A stretch of 64,000 nt of DNA from Paragonimus westermani (lineage: Eukaryota > Platyhelminthes > Trematoda > Plagiorchiida > Troglotrematidae), in assembly GCA_008508345.1 (NCBI GenBank), contig QNGE01001005.1, positions 34,587-98,586 on the forward strand, in the 5' to 3' direction. The notes under the pieces were generated by a model that was given only the letters and a program-made list of their open reading frames with translations, did not search any database and was not told where the DNA came from. The stretch's first letter is position 1. Each line of letters begins with the position of its first letter. This document shows, piece after piece, positions 12,386 through 25,400 of this stretch. A program made the position numbers and the translations under genes.

Positions 12386-15300
12386 GATTCTATGTATTTT
12401 GCATTAGTTAATGAATGCACGCTGTTCGTGCATTGTCCGTCCCGAATTTAAGTGAGTGCCTTCGCTTTTGTCCAGCCGCCCCGGCTCTATCCACTAATAT
12501 TAACTGCGGTTCATTGGAAACCTTGTGTTCCCTCCATCCATTTCCTCAAAACTACAGGAAAACATATATTGCAAGGTGTAAGTATTTCGCTTATTCTCAT
12601 CAGTCGACTACATAAAACGTTCGGTCAAACAAGTGAAGCGCATGGCGGCAAAGCATTGAAATGAACGATCACCACTTGGGTGCAATCGAGGTTCAGTACC
12701 ATGTTAACAAGATTGATTGCGTCAGTTGTTTGTTTGCTATATTAGGCCTATGTGGAAGGCCGGATTTGTTGATGCGAATGCTGTTGTTTAGATCTGTGAC
12801 GAATGATCATTTGTCTGTGGTGGCTTGAAAGTGCTCGCAGGTTAAACGTGATTCTAACTAGCTAATGGACAATCTCGACGGGTCTAAAATCCCTTACGTA
12901 ACTTAACCATTATTTAAAAGTCGATAGGCTTCGATCAGACCGTTTTGTGTGCCTAGTTTGTTTGACGATCATCCACTCGTAGGTAGAATACTGTCAGTCT
13001 AATTTAGTGCGAAGAAGACTGCACTACTCATCTGTCAGACAGCACTGGACAGAAATCTGATCAGCCACACCAGTCTGCCACAAAGAAGTCGGTTTGAACC
13101 CGTTTTTATTCATCTTTTGCGGCTTTTGTGTTCAGACTACTTGCAATGATTAAGTAGCACGTTTCTCACTTGCCAACTCACAGGCCTGAGGCAACCGTTT
13201 CCGCGCACCGACCACTCTTTGCTGACGACCACTGGGGAAGCGTCAGTTTAAGTGCAGGGAGAATCCGCCTTTTTAGTGAATTTTGATTTTTCACAAACCC
13301 CAATGTGTTCCTTTTTCAAATAACTGGTCGGATCATAGTTTCATCTTAGTGGCATGAGTACGGCGTACAGGGACCAAGTTTCTGATGGAACAGTGGTGGT
13401 GTTGTTTGTAGCTCGGGTTGATGGTTTTTGTATTGATATGTTCGCCGAGCTTGGCATTTAGGTTGCAAACGCTTCATCACCAAGCGAGGTGACATCATCA
13501 GTGCGTAAGTGTTTTAGCGTATAGTTTTGACCAAGTTTATTTTATTGTTAAGTTTCGATAAACCGAAGGTCCCTAAACTCTACCTCTGCATTGTAGAAAA
13601 TGGTAGATAGGGATTTTCGCTTCATTGTTAGAAATCAGCTTGTTTTCCTGCATGGCTTACACATGGGGACAAAAATTTTTGCCTTTAAAATGTTGGTCTC
13701 AGGAAGATCTGTTACTCTTGAGTTCATTTTATTGTCCTCGAAATATGAGCGTGATTTCAGGCAGATTTCACATAAAACTCACCTTGGAGTTTGTGGATGT
13801 TCACTATACACTGATTTATTAAGTGTGGGTTATTTGATTGTACCTGACAGATAGATTGCAGTTCGACGCGTGATAATTTATGTTTATTTTACAACACTGC
13901 ACTCAACGTTTGACATCTCATCAGTTTTTTTAGCCCAAGCTAGGGTTTTCTGAAAAAATTGGTTACACTGATGCTAACAACGTTTTTTTACGATACCGAA
14001 TACCTGAATTGTGTTCGCCGGTTTTTCGAATTAACGCATTTGTTTAACCAACTTTTCGTCGTTGGAACAATATACGAACTTTCGTAGTTCGAAGAATTGC
14101 TTTATGACTCTTCCTTGAGAAAGCCAACAGAGTTTTAACTGATAAAAAAACTCCTGATATAATGCCGCCATTTCCTCAAACAGTATTCGAAATGTTCTTG
14201 AAATGAACGCCTGATTTTTTGTACACTACAATTTTTTTTAGAATCATTGAACACTCAGTGTTTTCCTGGTTACATTTCTCTCGTTATTAAAACCCCTCTG
14301 TCAGGGAATGAACTACTTATGTTAGTATCCGCAGTAAGTTCATTTTATCACGCTCAAAATTATGCACGATTTCTCATTGTGGATGAGACTCTAGCTATAC
14401 AAATGGAAAGGTGATGTCCCCAGCCTGGGTTGTTTTCAAATTCGACTCACCGAAGTCCGTAGAACAGTTTAGACGTCAGTAGTACTTGGAGAAAATAGGC
14501 AGATTCTTAGCCTGTTTCACTATCCCAGGTGGTTAATCAGTTTGCAAAGTATAACGGTGTAAATGGTACAGGCTTATTGGGCACTCATATTATTGAAATG
14601 GTAAACCAAATCAAGATGACTTCGTCTACTGCAGTAGTTTTATATGAACTGCAGGACAGAATTGTTCGTGTTAATTTTCACTATCTTTTTCAGCCTGTAA
14701 AACGATTGTGTGGTATCTGTTATGTTGATGGGTTCAACCGCTTAGAATGAAACATTTCGGTCTTTTCAGAGGTCTGAAATAACTGGGAAATAACGCGATG
14801 GTGGTTGTTCCAAAGTGACCCAAATATAGAAGCTGGCAGCTGCTCAAAGTAAGCCGAGATAGTTTATCAGTAGACAATGTGTTTGATATAGGGAAATGTG
14901 TTACAGTTATTACCGTTCGAAATAGAGCAGAACAGTTGTTTTATGTCAGTGATTCAGCAAAAACTAGCTAAACGGGACTGCCACGTCAGAATGAGTCGAG
15001 TTTAGGCTATTTTTACAGTGTCATAACTCATTGAGTCACAACTAACCTGATTCTAAGAACCTGAAAAGCCGACTGGAAAACCACTTAAATTGCAGTAAAT
15101 TTTCACGTGGAAACAAAATTTTCTTTTTACTGTATAAATTCCACTCAAAGATGCTCAAAAGTGGTTGGTTTTGTTCACTACAAGTACTATCATAGCGTGC
15201 TTAATAATAATGCTCATCTTATTTCGGAAGTTCTGTGGTGTATCTAATTTTTGTTTAGCCAAAGACCTCGTTGCTTTGACAACCGCTAAATGTAAGGAAT

Positions 15301-15834
15301 GTTCTTGCACTTAACCTAATACATACATGTGTATCCGTTTTTTATTCAATTTTACGCAATTAAAATTAGTGGATTACACCGTTCATACTCGTCATCATAC
15401 GATAAAGTTGGGATACGCTCAATATTTTGGATTATACGCCAGCTGCCTGTTCACTCGATTTCGATCTGGGTCACTTAGCTTACAAATTCCAGTTTAATTG
15501 TTGTGTTATCTTTCGACACGAATGCTTCTCTGACCTTATCTACCAGAATTGTTTCAATCGAGGTCACTCATTGTGGCCACTGTGTTAACAGTTAAGTGTC
15601 GTCTTTGTGGTCACACAATGACCTGAATTTTAGATCGATCTATGCGATGAATTTGAATGGACAACGACAATCAGACAGAACACACCGATGATACAGCTAG
15701 AGAGTACAGTGAAGTTGATCCAAGCTGACCGGCTAGCATCAATGGATAGTGTACCTGACTGAGTTCAGACAAGTTTTTTATCCGTATAATTTTTCGATAT
15801 CAGCTAAGAGATCTCTGTAAAATCTTGCAATAAA
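12386..15834. other. upstream region of the oxidase gene; no gene recognised
   Basis: No coding or RNA gene recognised. A perfect 8-bp stem hairpin, AATGCACG-CTGTT-CGTGCATT, lies at 12414-12434. The last few hundred bases should hold the promoter or a 5' UTR exon of the oxidase gene, but I cannot point to a convincing core promoter; a T-rich run with TATAATTTTT occurs near 15785. Confidence 0.4.
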
Positions 15835-16527
15835 ATGGACCCGACATTTTACACTGGTCCAAATCTTGTCATCAGACTGGGACGTGAGTTACAGAAACGA
15901 GTTGGACTACTACCTCTGGTGGAAGTACATGCCTTTCATTTGGAAGGACAACCGGGTGAAATTGTTCGCATGTTGCGTGTGCAGCCTCAGTCCTATTCAG
16001 AAATTGCACGCATAGTACGAGCAGCTCGAACGATGAAACTCATTGTACGTGCGTGTGGTGAAAGAACCGGTGGGGATACTGGCATTTACGGAACCTCACC
16101 CACCGTGCTGATTGACTGTGGTCTGTTGGCAGACAGTCCAAGGATAGAATTCGTTAGTATCAAACGAAAAGGAGAAGAGGAGGAAACTCAAGGCCTTCGT
16201 GTGTTGGCTTGCGTTGGGATAAGTGAGCTGGTACAATTTCAAGTTAGTCACAACATTGAGGTTGCACAGAGTGTAGAAACCACTTCTGTGTGGGGTACAG
16301 TTGTCGGTGCGATCACTTCCAGTGCCCCCGGTATCGTCGGACCTGCGGGAGGAGCTCATGGTGGCTGTCTTTCTGATGAGGTCATCTGTATTCGAGTGGT
16401 GGATTGTCACGGGGATTTGATCCAATACTCTAGTGACGAGGAGCTGTCATCTGCTTTGTCAACAATGGGGCTTTTAGGCATTGTTTATGATGTGACGCTT
16501 CGCTACAGACCAATTTCGTTGACAAAG
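15835..16527 (+). CDS. oxidase gene exon 1 (FAD-binding domain)
   Basis: Encodes residues 1-231. It begins at ATG 15835 behind a stop in the same frame and ends ...RPISLTK before a strong donor, AAG|GTAAGC. The open frame runs a little past the donor (to 16563) without family similarity, which supports the splice site. It carries nearly the whole PCMH-type FAD domain. An additional untranslated first exon upstream cannot be excluded. Confidence 0.85.
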
Positions 16528-19500
16528 GTAAGCTACAAAGTTTCAAACTCATTGCATCTCTAACTCACTTCACGGTCATTTAAGGCAGTGTGCAGAAAAA
16601 ATCTCTCCAGTATTCGTTGACATAGCTTGTGATGTTTTGTCGCATTTAGTTCTGAACGCGATGTTCGATGCAGTGTCAGCTCTTGGCCATTTGAGTCGGT
16701 TCATTTGGGAGTTAACAACAAAAACAGATTACTGATGAGTAGTCGGGGATTTGGTTTATTTTCAAGTTGAACATCACCCACATCTGATCGCAGCTCTCGC
16801 ATTCAGATAGAATTTTTAGCCAACCAGCCTCTTTCGAAAAGAAGCACTATACTTGAGTTTCGATCTCATTAGAGCTCGTCAGTAGTGCATATCCTTGCCA
16901 CGGCCGGGATTTGAACTCCAGCCATTCCGATCATGAGGCAACCGTGTTGCTCACTGTTGATCATTGACCTCACATTAGGCATGCCTGAGTCATCAAATCT
17001 TAACGCTCAACCACTCTCGCTTGTGAACAATGATCAGGTTGCAGGTTTAATGAGATCAGTGTTCTCGATCTGTCTCGGAAGTCCTAATCGCGGGGTTATC
17101 GATTGGAGTTAACAGGACACTTACTGTGTCTCCTCTCTAGACGATTGAGCAACCTGATCATTGCTCACAAGCGGAAGTGGCTGAGCGTTCAGATTTGATG
17201 ACTCGGCCATGCCTGATGTGAGGTCAATGATCAACAGTGAGCAACACGGTTGCCTCATGATCGGAATGGCTGGAGTTCAAATCCCGGTCGTGGCAAGGAT
17301 ATGCACTACTGACGAGCTCTAATGAGATCGAAACTCAAGTATAGTGCTTCTTTTCCAAAGAGGCTGGTTGGCTAAAAATTCTGTCTGGATTCGAGGGCTG
17401 CCATCAGATGTGGGTGATGTTCAACTTGAAAATAAACCAATTCCCCGACTACTCATTAATATCTTAGTTATTCCAATTTGGGTCAGGGGTAAGAACTTTC
17501 AAGCCCACAATCACTTTCCCCAACACTCGGGCAAATTGGAATAAGGAGGCTGCAAACTCGAGTTGAATTTGGTGGCTTTTATAACAACAGGAATTATGTA
17601 TTTAAAAAATACTCATCAACCACGATAGATTTTTGCAGTTACTCCCATGTCACTTGTAGTGGACAAGTAGGTATGCGCTCGACCCTCGTCCACTAACAAT
17701 TTAAAACCCTTCTCGTGAGGAGCACTCGAAACGTAGTCCTATCAGGCATTAAACTGAAAGTATGCGTTAGGGTTTGGAAACAAACTGTATATTTCCAATA
17801 ATGTTAGGAAGTATGATAAGCAATTAGTTCTAACCTAGTCTGGGATCAACGGCAGCAACCAAGGGAGGAAAGAAAGGAAGCGCGAGGTGGGGTCCAGCCC
17901 ACTCGGCCGCACTCAAAATCGTGCCAGGGGAGAAATGGTGTGAACTTCGAATGCGTTAAACAACGCTCGAAAAGGTCCAGGTTAAACGACCTTGAAGAAC
18001 GAAATAATCGATGAGTCGTTAGGAGAGGAGCAGACATTCGCTGCGTGCAATTAGTTGCACGGCTGAAGAAAGTGGCACTGAGTTCCTACCAGGCCTCCTA
18101 TGACAGACGTACATCGAAGCATACGTACAGAACAGACAAGCAATTAACCATGGTTGCAGCCGGGATCCTTAGAGAAGTCGCACGATCGCCGATCACTACA
18201 CACCTTGTCCGTTCAAACTGATTCACCGACCGAACGTTATCTGATCAGTTGGACGCCGTGCGTGCACTGAAAACCAAATTTGTGCCATCACTTGATCTGC
18301 CTGTCATTTGTTGTTGGGTTGTTGTCTTGGTGGTCAACGCGTGAACTAACTCTGATGCGAATGACACTTCGTCTTGTATCTGAGCTGTGCACGTCATATC
18401 ACAAGGAGGTGAACTGGTCTGTTTGAAGGGAGGCGCAGTTTAAACTTCCCAATAAGTGTAACTAAATCCACGAAAGGTTGCCTTGGAATTCCAGATGTCT
18501 AAAGGTGCTGTTGCACCCTTTTTCACACAACCAGATGACGTCCTATATGCAGCACAAAGGGTGTGTTGAGATTAGGCTAGGGCGGTTTCCTGAGTGGAAA
18601 AAGTTCAACCAATCAGAGTCCAGGCACAAGCTACTGTAAGTGGAATTGTGACCAATCGGTGCTAATCAATCCAAATGTTCATCGGAGCAGAAGCGAGTCA
18701 CGTTACGATAATCACAAATGTAAATCGCGGAGTTCATTATATGACAGACAAATGGAGACAGGCAGGGGTTGAGCACATACATTCGCATCATGTCATCGTC
18801 ATGTCATCAACACCATGGCAACCGATGGGTTGGTTTAACTACTTTCGTATGCACAATACCAACTGTTGAGGTCTGATTAAAGTAGGTTGGCTGAAGGCCA
18901 GTAGATCTGGATTCTGAATACGTAACAATATTTTGAACGAGATAAGTGGGTGAATTTGGTAACATGTTGTCATGACGTATCAAGTAATCGACGCTGTGGG
19001 ATTTCGAGCGACAGATGGACCTGTCTGAGATTGTTGCGTCGTCAGCTGTTGTAACTATTTCAGGGCGTGTTGTTCCAGTCGCCGGGATAGTTTCCATTCT
19101 GTTCTGCTTATGTAAACGTCATTGTAACTGCGAGACGACGTGAGATAGGACAGTTTGACAAACTGCGTTATCGGTTATGTAAAACCGGTCCTTTGGTGGT
19201 TTAAACCAAGCATAACTGGGTTGCTACATACGTGCGACATAGGGCACATTTCAGTTTTCCTGAGGTCAAAACGGCATCAGCGTCAACCAAGCTGCTACAT
19301 TTTGGGGATTAAAACAGGCGGACAAGTGTCGGATCTAAACATCTGAGTTGCTTGAATCAAGGGCATGGAATTAATTAATGGGCTAATTAAAACGCCCGTT
19401 GTCACCCGTTGGCAATCGATAATGTAAACACTGTCAGTTCTCTATAAAAAGGGTATTGTTTAGTACAGCGCATATCACCGCTGTTCTGATCTTCTTGATT

Positions 19501-22403
19501 TGGTACCTGACAGATGAATCAAAAAGTTGTTTTATCAAGATAAGAAAAATGGTTAACAAACTCATTATCTTCACAAGGACTGTGAAACACATACTAACCA
19601 CATCCATGCGGTTGATGCATAAAAACACTCACAAGACCATGTAGCTGAATCTACAATCAGCTTCATCCGTTTCTTGGACTCATTAGTGGTAATTCATTTG
19701 CTTCTTTGCTGTAACATGCCAACTTTGAACAAACATGATTCGTAGGCACATTGTTGACGTGTTATACAGTAGAAGGGGATGCTCTTTGGTCAGTGCACTA
19801 GCAGAGGGCTCTCACCGATCTTGCTAGAGAGAATTTTCATCGCTTGGTATAGGTGGAACGGCGAATTTGGTGATGAATATGGCGTCAACTCTTACAATTA
19901 AGAGGGAATATAATTCTCCTGGAGAACAACATCTCAATTAATTCATCGTTTGTTATCGGGACGTCTGCTTCCCTATTTCTTTGCTTAGCTGCAGCAACTG
20001 GGAGCCTCCAGTCATCTTTTATTTCTTTCAACATGGCACGATATGGACAGCTTCGATGCAAAGTGAAGCGCCAACCACATGACAGATAGTTCATGCTTGG
20101 ACAACCGGTGCTACAATCTGGCAAGTGCAATGTCGCCTAAGTAACGACACATTTCTGGATATCAGTGTTATTGCTAATGAGTAGTCGCGGATTTGGTTTT
20201 TATTTTCAAGTTGAACATCACCCACATCTGATCGCAGCTCTCGCATCCAGATAGAATTTCTAGCCAACCAGCCTCTTTCGAAAAGATGCACTATACTCGA
20301 GTTTCGATCTCATTAGAGCTCGTCAGTAGTGCATATCATTGCCACGACCGGGATTTGAACTCCAGCCATTCCGATCATGAGGCAACCGTGTTAACCACTG
20401 CGCCATTAACCTCACATTAGGCACGACCGATCGATCAAATCTGAACGCCTCATGATTGGAATGGCCGGAGTTCAAATCCCGGCCGTGGCAAGGATATGCA
20501 CTACTGACGAGCTCTAATGAGATCGAAACTCGAGTCTAGTGCATCTTTTCGAAAGAGGCTGGTTGGCTAGAAATTCTATCTGAATGCGAACACTGCGATC
20601 AAATGTGAGTGATGGTCAACTTGAAAATATCAGTGTTATTGTTGCTTACGTGAACAGATATTAGGCCACCGTGTGAAAGCGAAGAAACCCTGGTGATTGT
20701 AGTGCCTGAGATTGCTGATCAAACGGCAAGTCGGAAACTAGCTCAAACCTTAGGCTAGTTTAAATGTACTAGTGTTAGAAGACGGTGAGCTGCTGGTGCG
20801 GTTGGGTTTTGTCGAAATTATAGAGACTTTTATACGCTACAGTGCGTACAGTGTTGGTTAAGAGGTGTGAACTAGTGTTGTACCAGTGGTGTAACATTTT
20901 CTCCAATGCTTGAGTTACCGTGGACATGTCTGATTAGCAGTTGTCTGACCATTCGCCTCAAGATGGTCAGAATATTCATGACTAATTATGGTCGTGTCCT
21001 TGTGATTGTTGGACTCGAAATTTCAGCGTGTTGTGGTTTCCAAATGTCTGCCGTAGGAGATTGAATTATCCTAGCAAACTGTTTGATCGTATTTTTTGTG
21101 GCAATCATTTTCACTTTTGTGCTCAACTCGATTTTATAGTGGCTCTCAAAACAAAATTTAGTGTACAGTTTTCTAGTGGTCTTTATTCGTGTATTACAGA
21201 AAATGGTCGTTGCAGGTTCACTAATGTGTGATGCTAAATATGGGGTACTGTGTTCTTTTTCGGGTGCAGTCACCATCACGCCTCACAGGCCGTAACCACG
21301 GTAGAGAAAACGTGCGGTTCAGGGGAAGTACGCATTATGCATTTACAAGCGTCGTCCTTAGGTGAGTGAACCCATGGGGCGCTAAGGCGCGACCAATCAG
21401 AATGCAGCTTGAGTTTTAGCGCGCGTATAGAGCACGGAGGCGGCCTCGACGCATATGCACCACCCCCGTCTTAGCTCGAAAGTGGGTCAAATCCGTAGCG
21501 CGGGTCTGTGCTCTACGATGAGCTAATCGACGTTGTGTTGGTGTCAGGAATCCCACAGCGTGGGTGTGATAGTTTGTGTGCGTCCGTTTGCATGAATGAC
21601 GTGTAGGGCTGTCTGCCACTGTCTTTGGGGCAGGCTGTAAGCTCGCACGACCCCGGCCCACAGGCACGACCTATTACAATCGGTCTCGACAGTGCAGGTT
21701 GACCTTTGCATGCTTGCCTTCCTTTCGAGCGGAAGAACGTCCCAGGCTGCACTGTTGATACCAGTTTTCTGTAATTTGAACGGTAGGTACGACGACTTTT
21801 CCAACGATGGAAAAGTCCATTGGTTGTAAGATACCTGGATTCTGGCGTTAACAGCATATAGAATAATGCTTTCCTTAAACCGCACTGAGAAAATCTGAGC
21901 GTCAACCATCTAGACTAGTAAATTATCGGTCGTCAGGGTTGTGAATTTAGCTAACACAATCTGATTATTTACCGTCTTCCAGCCATCGTATTATACCGTT
22001 TTTTGTATCACCTTGACTATAAGGTGAACACGTTTGGAACCATCGATTTGTTCGACCAAGTAGTTCGAAACCCACTGATTGTCGTTTGGCCAGAGAAATC
22101 GGGCGCGGTTGTTTTATCGTGGAGGCGGAATCGAATTCCATATCGACAGTTGTTCTACGCCGGTGCGCATAAATAGTCACCGTTCGAATGTTTGATGAAG
22201 GGAGCTTGGGCTCCGAAAACTCGTGCTTTTGCTTTCCAATGAGAGTAGAATTTTGTACTGAGTAGATGTGTTCTGTCTATAACGACTGAGAGTCGTCACC
22301 AGGAATATCTTGGCTCTGTCCTCAGTAAGTAATTTCTCACCGACGCGACTATTGTTTATACCGGTGATGAGTTGCTGGGTCGGTATAATCCCGTCGAGCT
22401 TAC

Positions 22404-22488
<85 letters not shown>

Positions 22489-25400
22489 AATCATCATCAT
22501 CATCATGGACAGCAGTGCATCACTGTGAATCACCGGACAATCCCAGATTCATCATCGAGAGGAATTTCGTTGCCACGTCTCAATATCCTGCCAAGGCAAT
22601 GGGCCTACGCGGCATTTATGCAAAAACACTCCAGAACACTCCAAAGGTGATTTTGTACGTCTCATTCCACGCTCATATTTCCAATATGTTTTATGTGTAT
22701 TCAACGCTATTTTCATTCTCACTGTGGAAACATGCAGTTACCGTGCGCTTATAACACACCTTACGTGTGCTCGGAACGCTTTGATTCAGTCGTTTGCAAG
22801 TGTTCGTTTTAGGAGGAATAGAACCATATGTTCAGGTGATATGACGCGGAATCATGAATGCCTCTGATAATCAATTTTTTCAGTGATGAACTTGTCTGGA
22901 CTGGGTGGTAACGCATATTTGCCTGAAATCTCATTCGTCCTATCTCTTATGGGCTGTTTTATATTGTTTCTGCTGAATGTAGTTTTAAATAGCTCAACTC
23001 GTTAGTTGAATAGTCCCGGCTGTTCACTGGACCACTTGCCGACATTTGAGGATATTTGCTGGCGGCCTATCTCTTGGATAATTTAACAAAATATATCTTA
23101 ACTGGCTGCTCAGTTGGTTATGTTATGCCCCCCCCCTAAAACTTACATTGTAATGCAGGATGTGTTTTGTAAGCCGCCTGAATACAATGTGTTAAGAGCT
23201 AAGTATATGCATGGCCAACTCCGGACAAACGAAAGGAGACATGCAATCAGTCAAAATCAGCCAGTAAAAAAGGCGTGAGGTAAGGAAGAAGGGTTGATAA
23301 GGTGGCCAGAAGTCACGTGATCGTCCGAATGTGGAGCCGCGCAAAGGAGTACACATGTCCCTTTGTGTTTGGTCCGAACAATTTGTTTGCGTCACATATG
23401 CACCGTGGCATTGAGTGTCTGGGGTTAGGCGTAAAAACTTTTAGGAATTACATCACATTCTTCTTCTTTCCGTCATCAACAAACTATGGTAATTTCTTCT
23501 CTTTTCGTTTCGAACACATTTTGCGCATGTCTTTCGCATCGAGCCTCTGTTGCATAGTCTGGACGGAGGCTGAAAAACACCATAGTAGACAGTCGTCGAG
23601 TTGAACTGGATAATCAGTTTGGCCTCTATTGGTTTTTTTATATGGTGCAGCAAACATGATAGGTTTTGCTGGTTGGAGACTCTGAGGGGTATAGCAGTAG
23701 GCTAGGCTCAGTGACCTCATCGTCATGTGATTAGGCCCTATGTGACAAGTATTTCATTTTGCAACTTCTTGGTCTCTATCATGCTTTGAAGAGTCGACCT
23801 AAAAGCGGTATATTTCGGTGCTCTAAGTGGTGCAGTCAAGTTTACGATAGATTGCCAGATGACACCAGGAGTCAGTAACTTTTCCATTCTAGAATGTCAA
23901 GATATGTTTCCATGATTCGATTTCAGTTTAAGGTCATCCAAGAGGTTTTCTGATAGTGCCCTATCAGAGTCTTCAGCGTAGTTTACTCTAAGCGTACTGG
24001 GGCAGCAAATGGAAACAGACACACTTTGTTAAAGTTCTAATACTGTAAAAGAACATACAACAAAAGGCGTTAGACCTAGTCAGGTTCGGTAACGTTCACT
24101 GTGCATGTTTGTAGCTTGGTCGTCGACCGAAAAGTGTGTTTTCTCTCTGGGCCACATCGCTCTATTGCCCCCGTATGCTCCAACCATCATGTTCTTTTGA
24201 TACCTGCTGATTCGAGTAGTCTGGAAGGCCTATTAGTGAAACTTCTCACACAGTATGGTAACTTCAATGGGGGCATATATGACTCCATTCTATGACCCAC
24301 GGTGTCAGTAAGGTGTTAGCTGAATAATTCCGGTAACTCTGGTAAAACTCCTTGGAGAATCTGAAAGTGACACGGATTCTTCGGGGAAAATGATAGGGAA
24401 ATGCGCGAAATTAATATCGGGATTTTTTTGGAATGGACTAGGTGTGGTGATGTTATACGGTATGTTGAATAGTCCTATCAAAGTGTTACGAACGAAAGTT
24501 AAACCTTACGACTAATTTTCAGTGCCATAACAGATGTTCAGACGAACAAAATCGTATTTCCATACACTGTTTTCACCAGGAATGTGCAGCAAACCCATAA
24601 AAACCCGCGGTTGGTAATAAGAATCAATTAAAAACAATGTGATGACTCAGAATCAGGTATAAGTTTGCTCATTGTGGGCAAAAATCTGATTTATTAAACA
24701 AGTTGTTGACATTTCGCTTCCTCCTTTGGTGAGAACAATACCCTGGGTGGACCAAGTGTATACTAACGTGATCATGAGAACGTGAGATAGCGCACTGACG
24801 TTAGGCATTCGCTAACTCTATGGGAGACATTGTTATCACGTGCATCTTTTCCAGATTAAGATGCATGGTTATCACTTTCGCATATCTCAGTGTCAGTTTC
24901 AGATGTCTCAAACTGATTAGCTAGGTTTCAATGGCGGACAGAGTGGTACGGCTACTATGCACGTGAGTAAGTTGAAGATCACTACACTTGGTTGGCTCTT
25001 ACAGAGTGAGAGAACACGGTCCTGCCGGGTGCAAGAAGTAAGCAAACTTAGCTAGCCTGGAACATTTTAAACTGACAATGAGACACGTGGAAGTCACAGT
25101 GAAACATTTTAAACAAGAAAATTTACGGATGAATGAACTAGCCATATCACATATTATTCATGAGGATGCAACACTGCCTCTTGCTACTGATTTGTGGAAA
25201 TTGGCAAACAGCCGTGATTTTGAATGATAGAATAACTGATGAGTAGTCGGGGATTTGATTTATTTTCAAATTGGCCATCACTCACATTTGATTGCAGCTG
25301 TCGCATTCATATAGACTTTCCAGCCAGCCTCTTTCGAAAAGAAGAACTAGACTCCAGTTTCGCTCTTATTAGAGCTCGTCAGTAGTGTACATCCTTCCCA

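Larger units (their letters stand above)
20642..25225. other. intron 1 sequence, mostly featureless
   Basis: Apart from the CpG-rich patch, the CAA/CAT microsatellite and a run of Cs near 23130, I see no gene or repeat. Overlapping open frames at 21416-21909 arise from the GC-rich composition. Confidence 0.4.

Noticed and set aside
12414..12434. 8-bp stem hairpin as a terminator or regulatory RNA
   Set aside because: A single short perfect hairpin is expected by chance in this amount of sequence and nothing adjacent needs it.
16096..16425. 109-codon minus-strand frame
   Set aside because: Antisense shadow of oxidase exon 1.
16880..17300. Functional tRNA-Met gene in the SINE-like core
   Set aside because: A and B boxes are present but the anticodon stem does not pair and the unit is a multi-copy repeat.
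21416..21909. Three overlapping minus-strand frames of 83-130 codons
   Set aside because: They lie in the CpG-rich patch and beyond, are mutually overlapping and carry no motif; composition explains their length.
22177..22650. Open frames with poly-Gln, poly-His, poly-Asn, poly-Met/Leu tracts
   Set aside because: They are readings of the (CAA)n(CAT)n microsatellite in different frames, with no conserved sequence around them.
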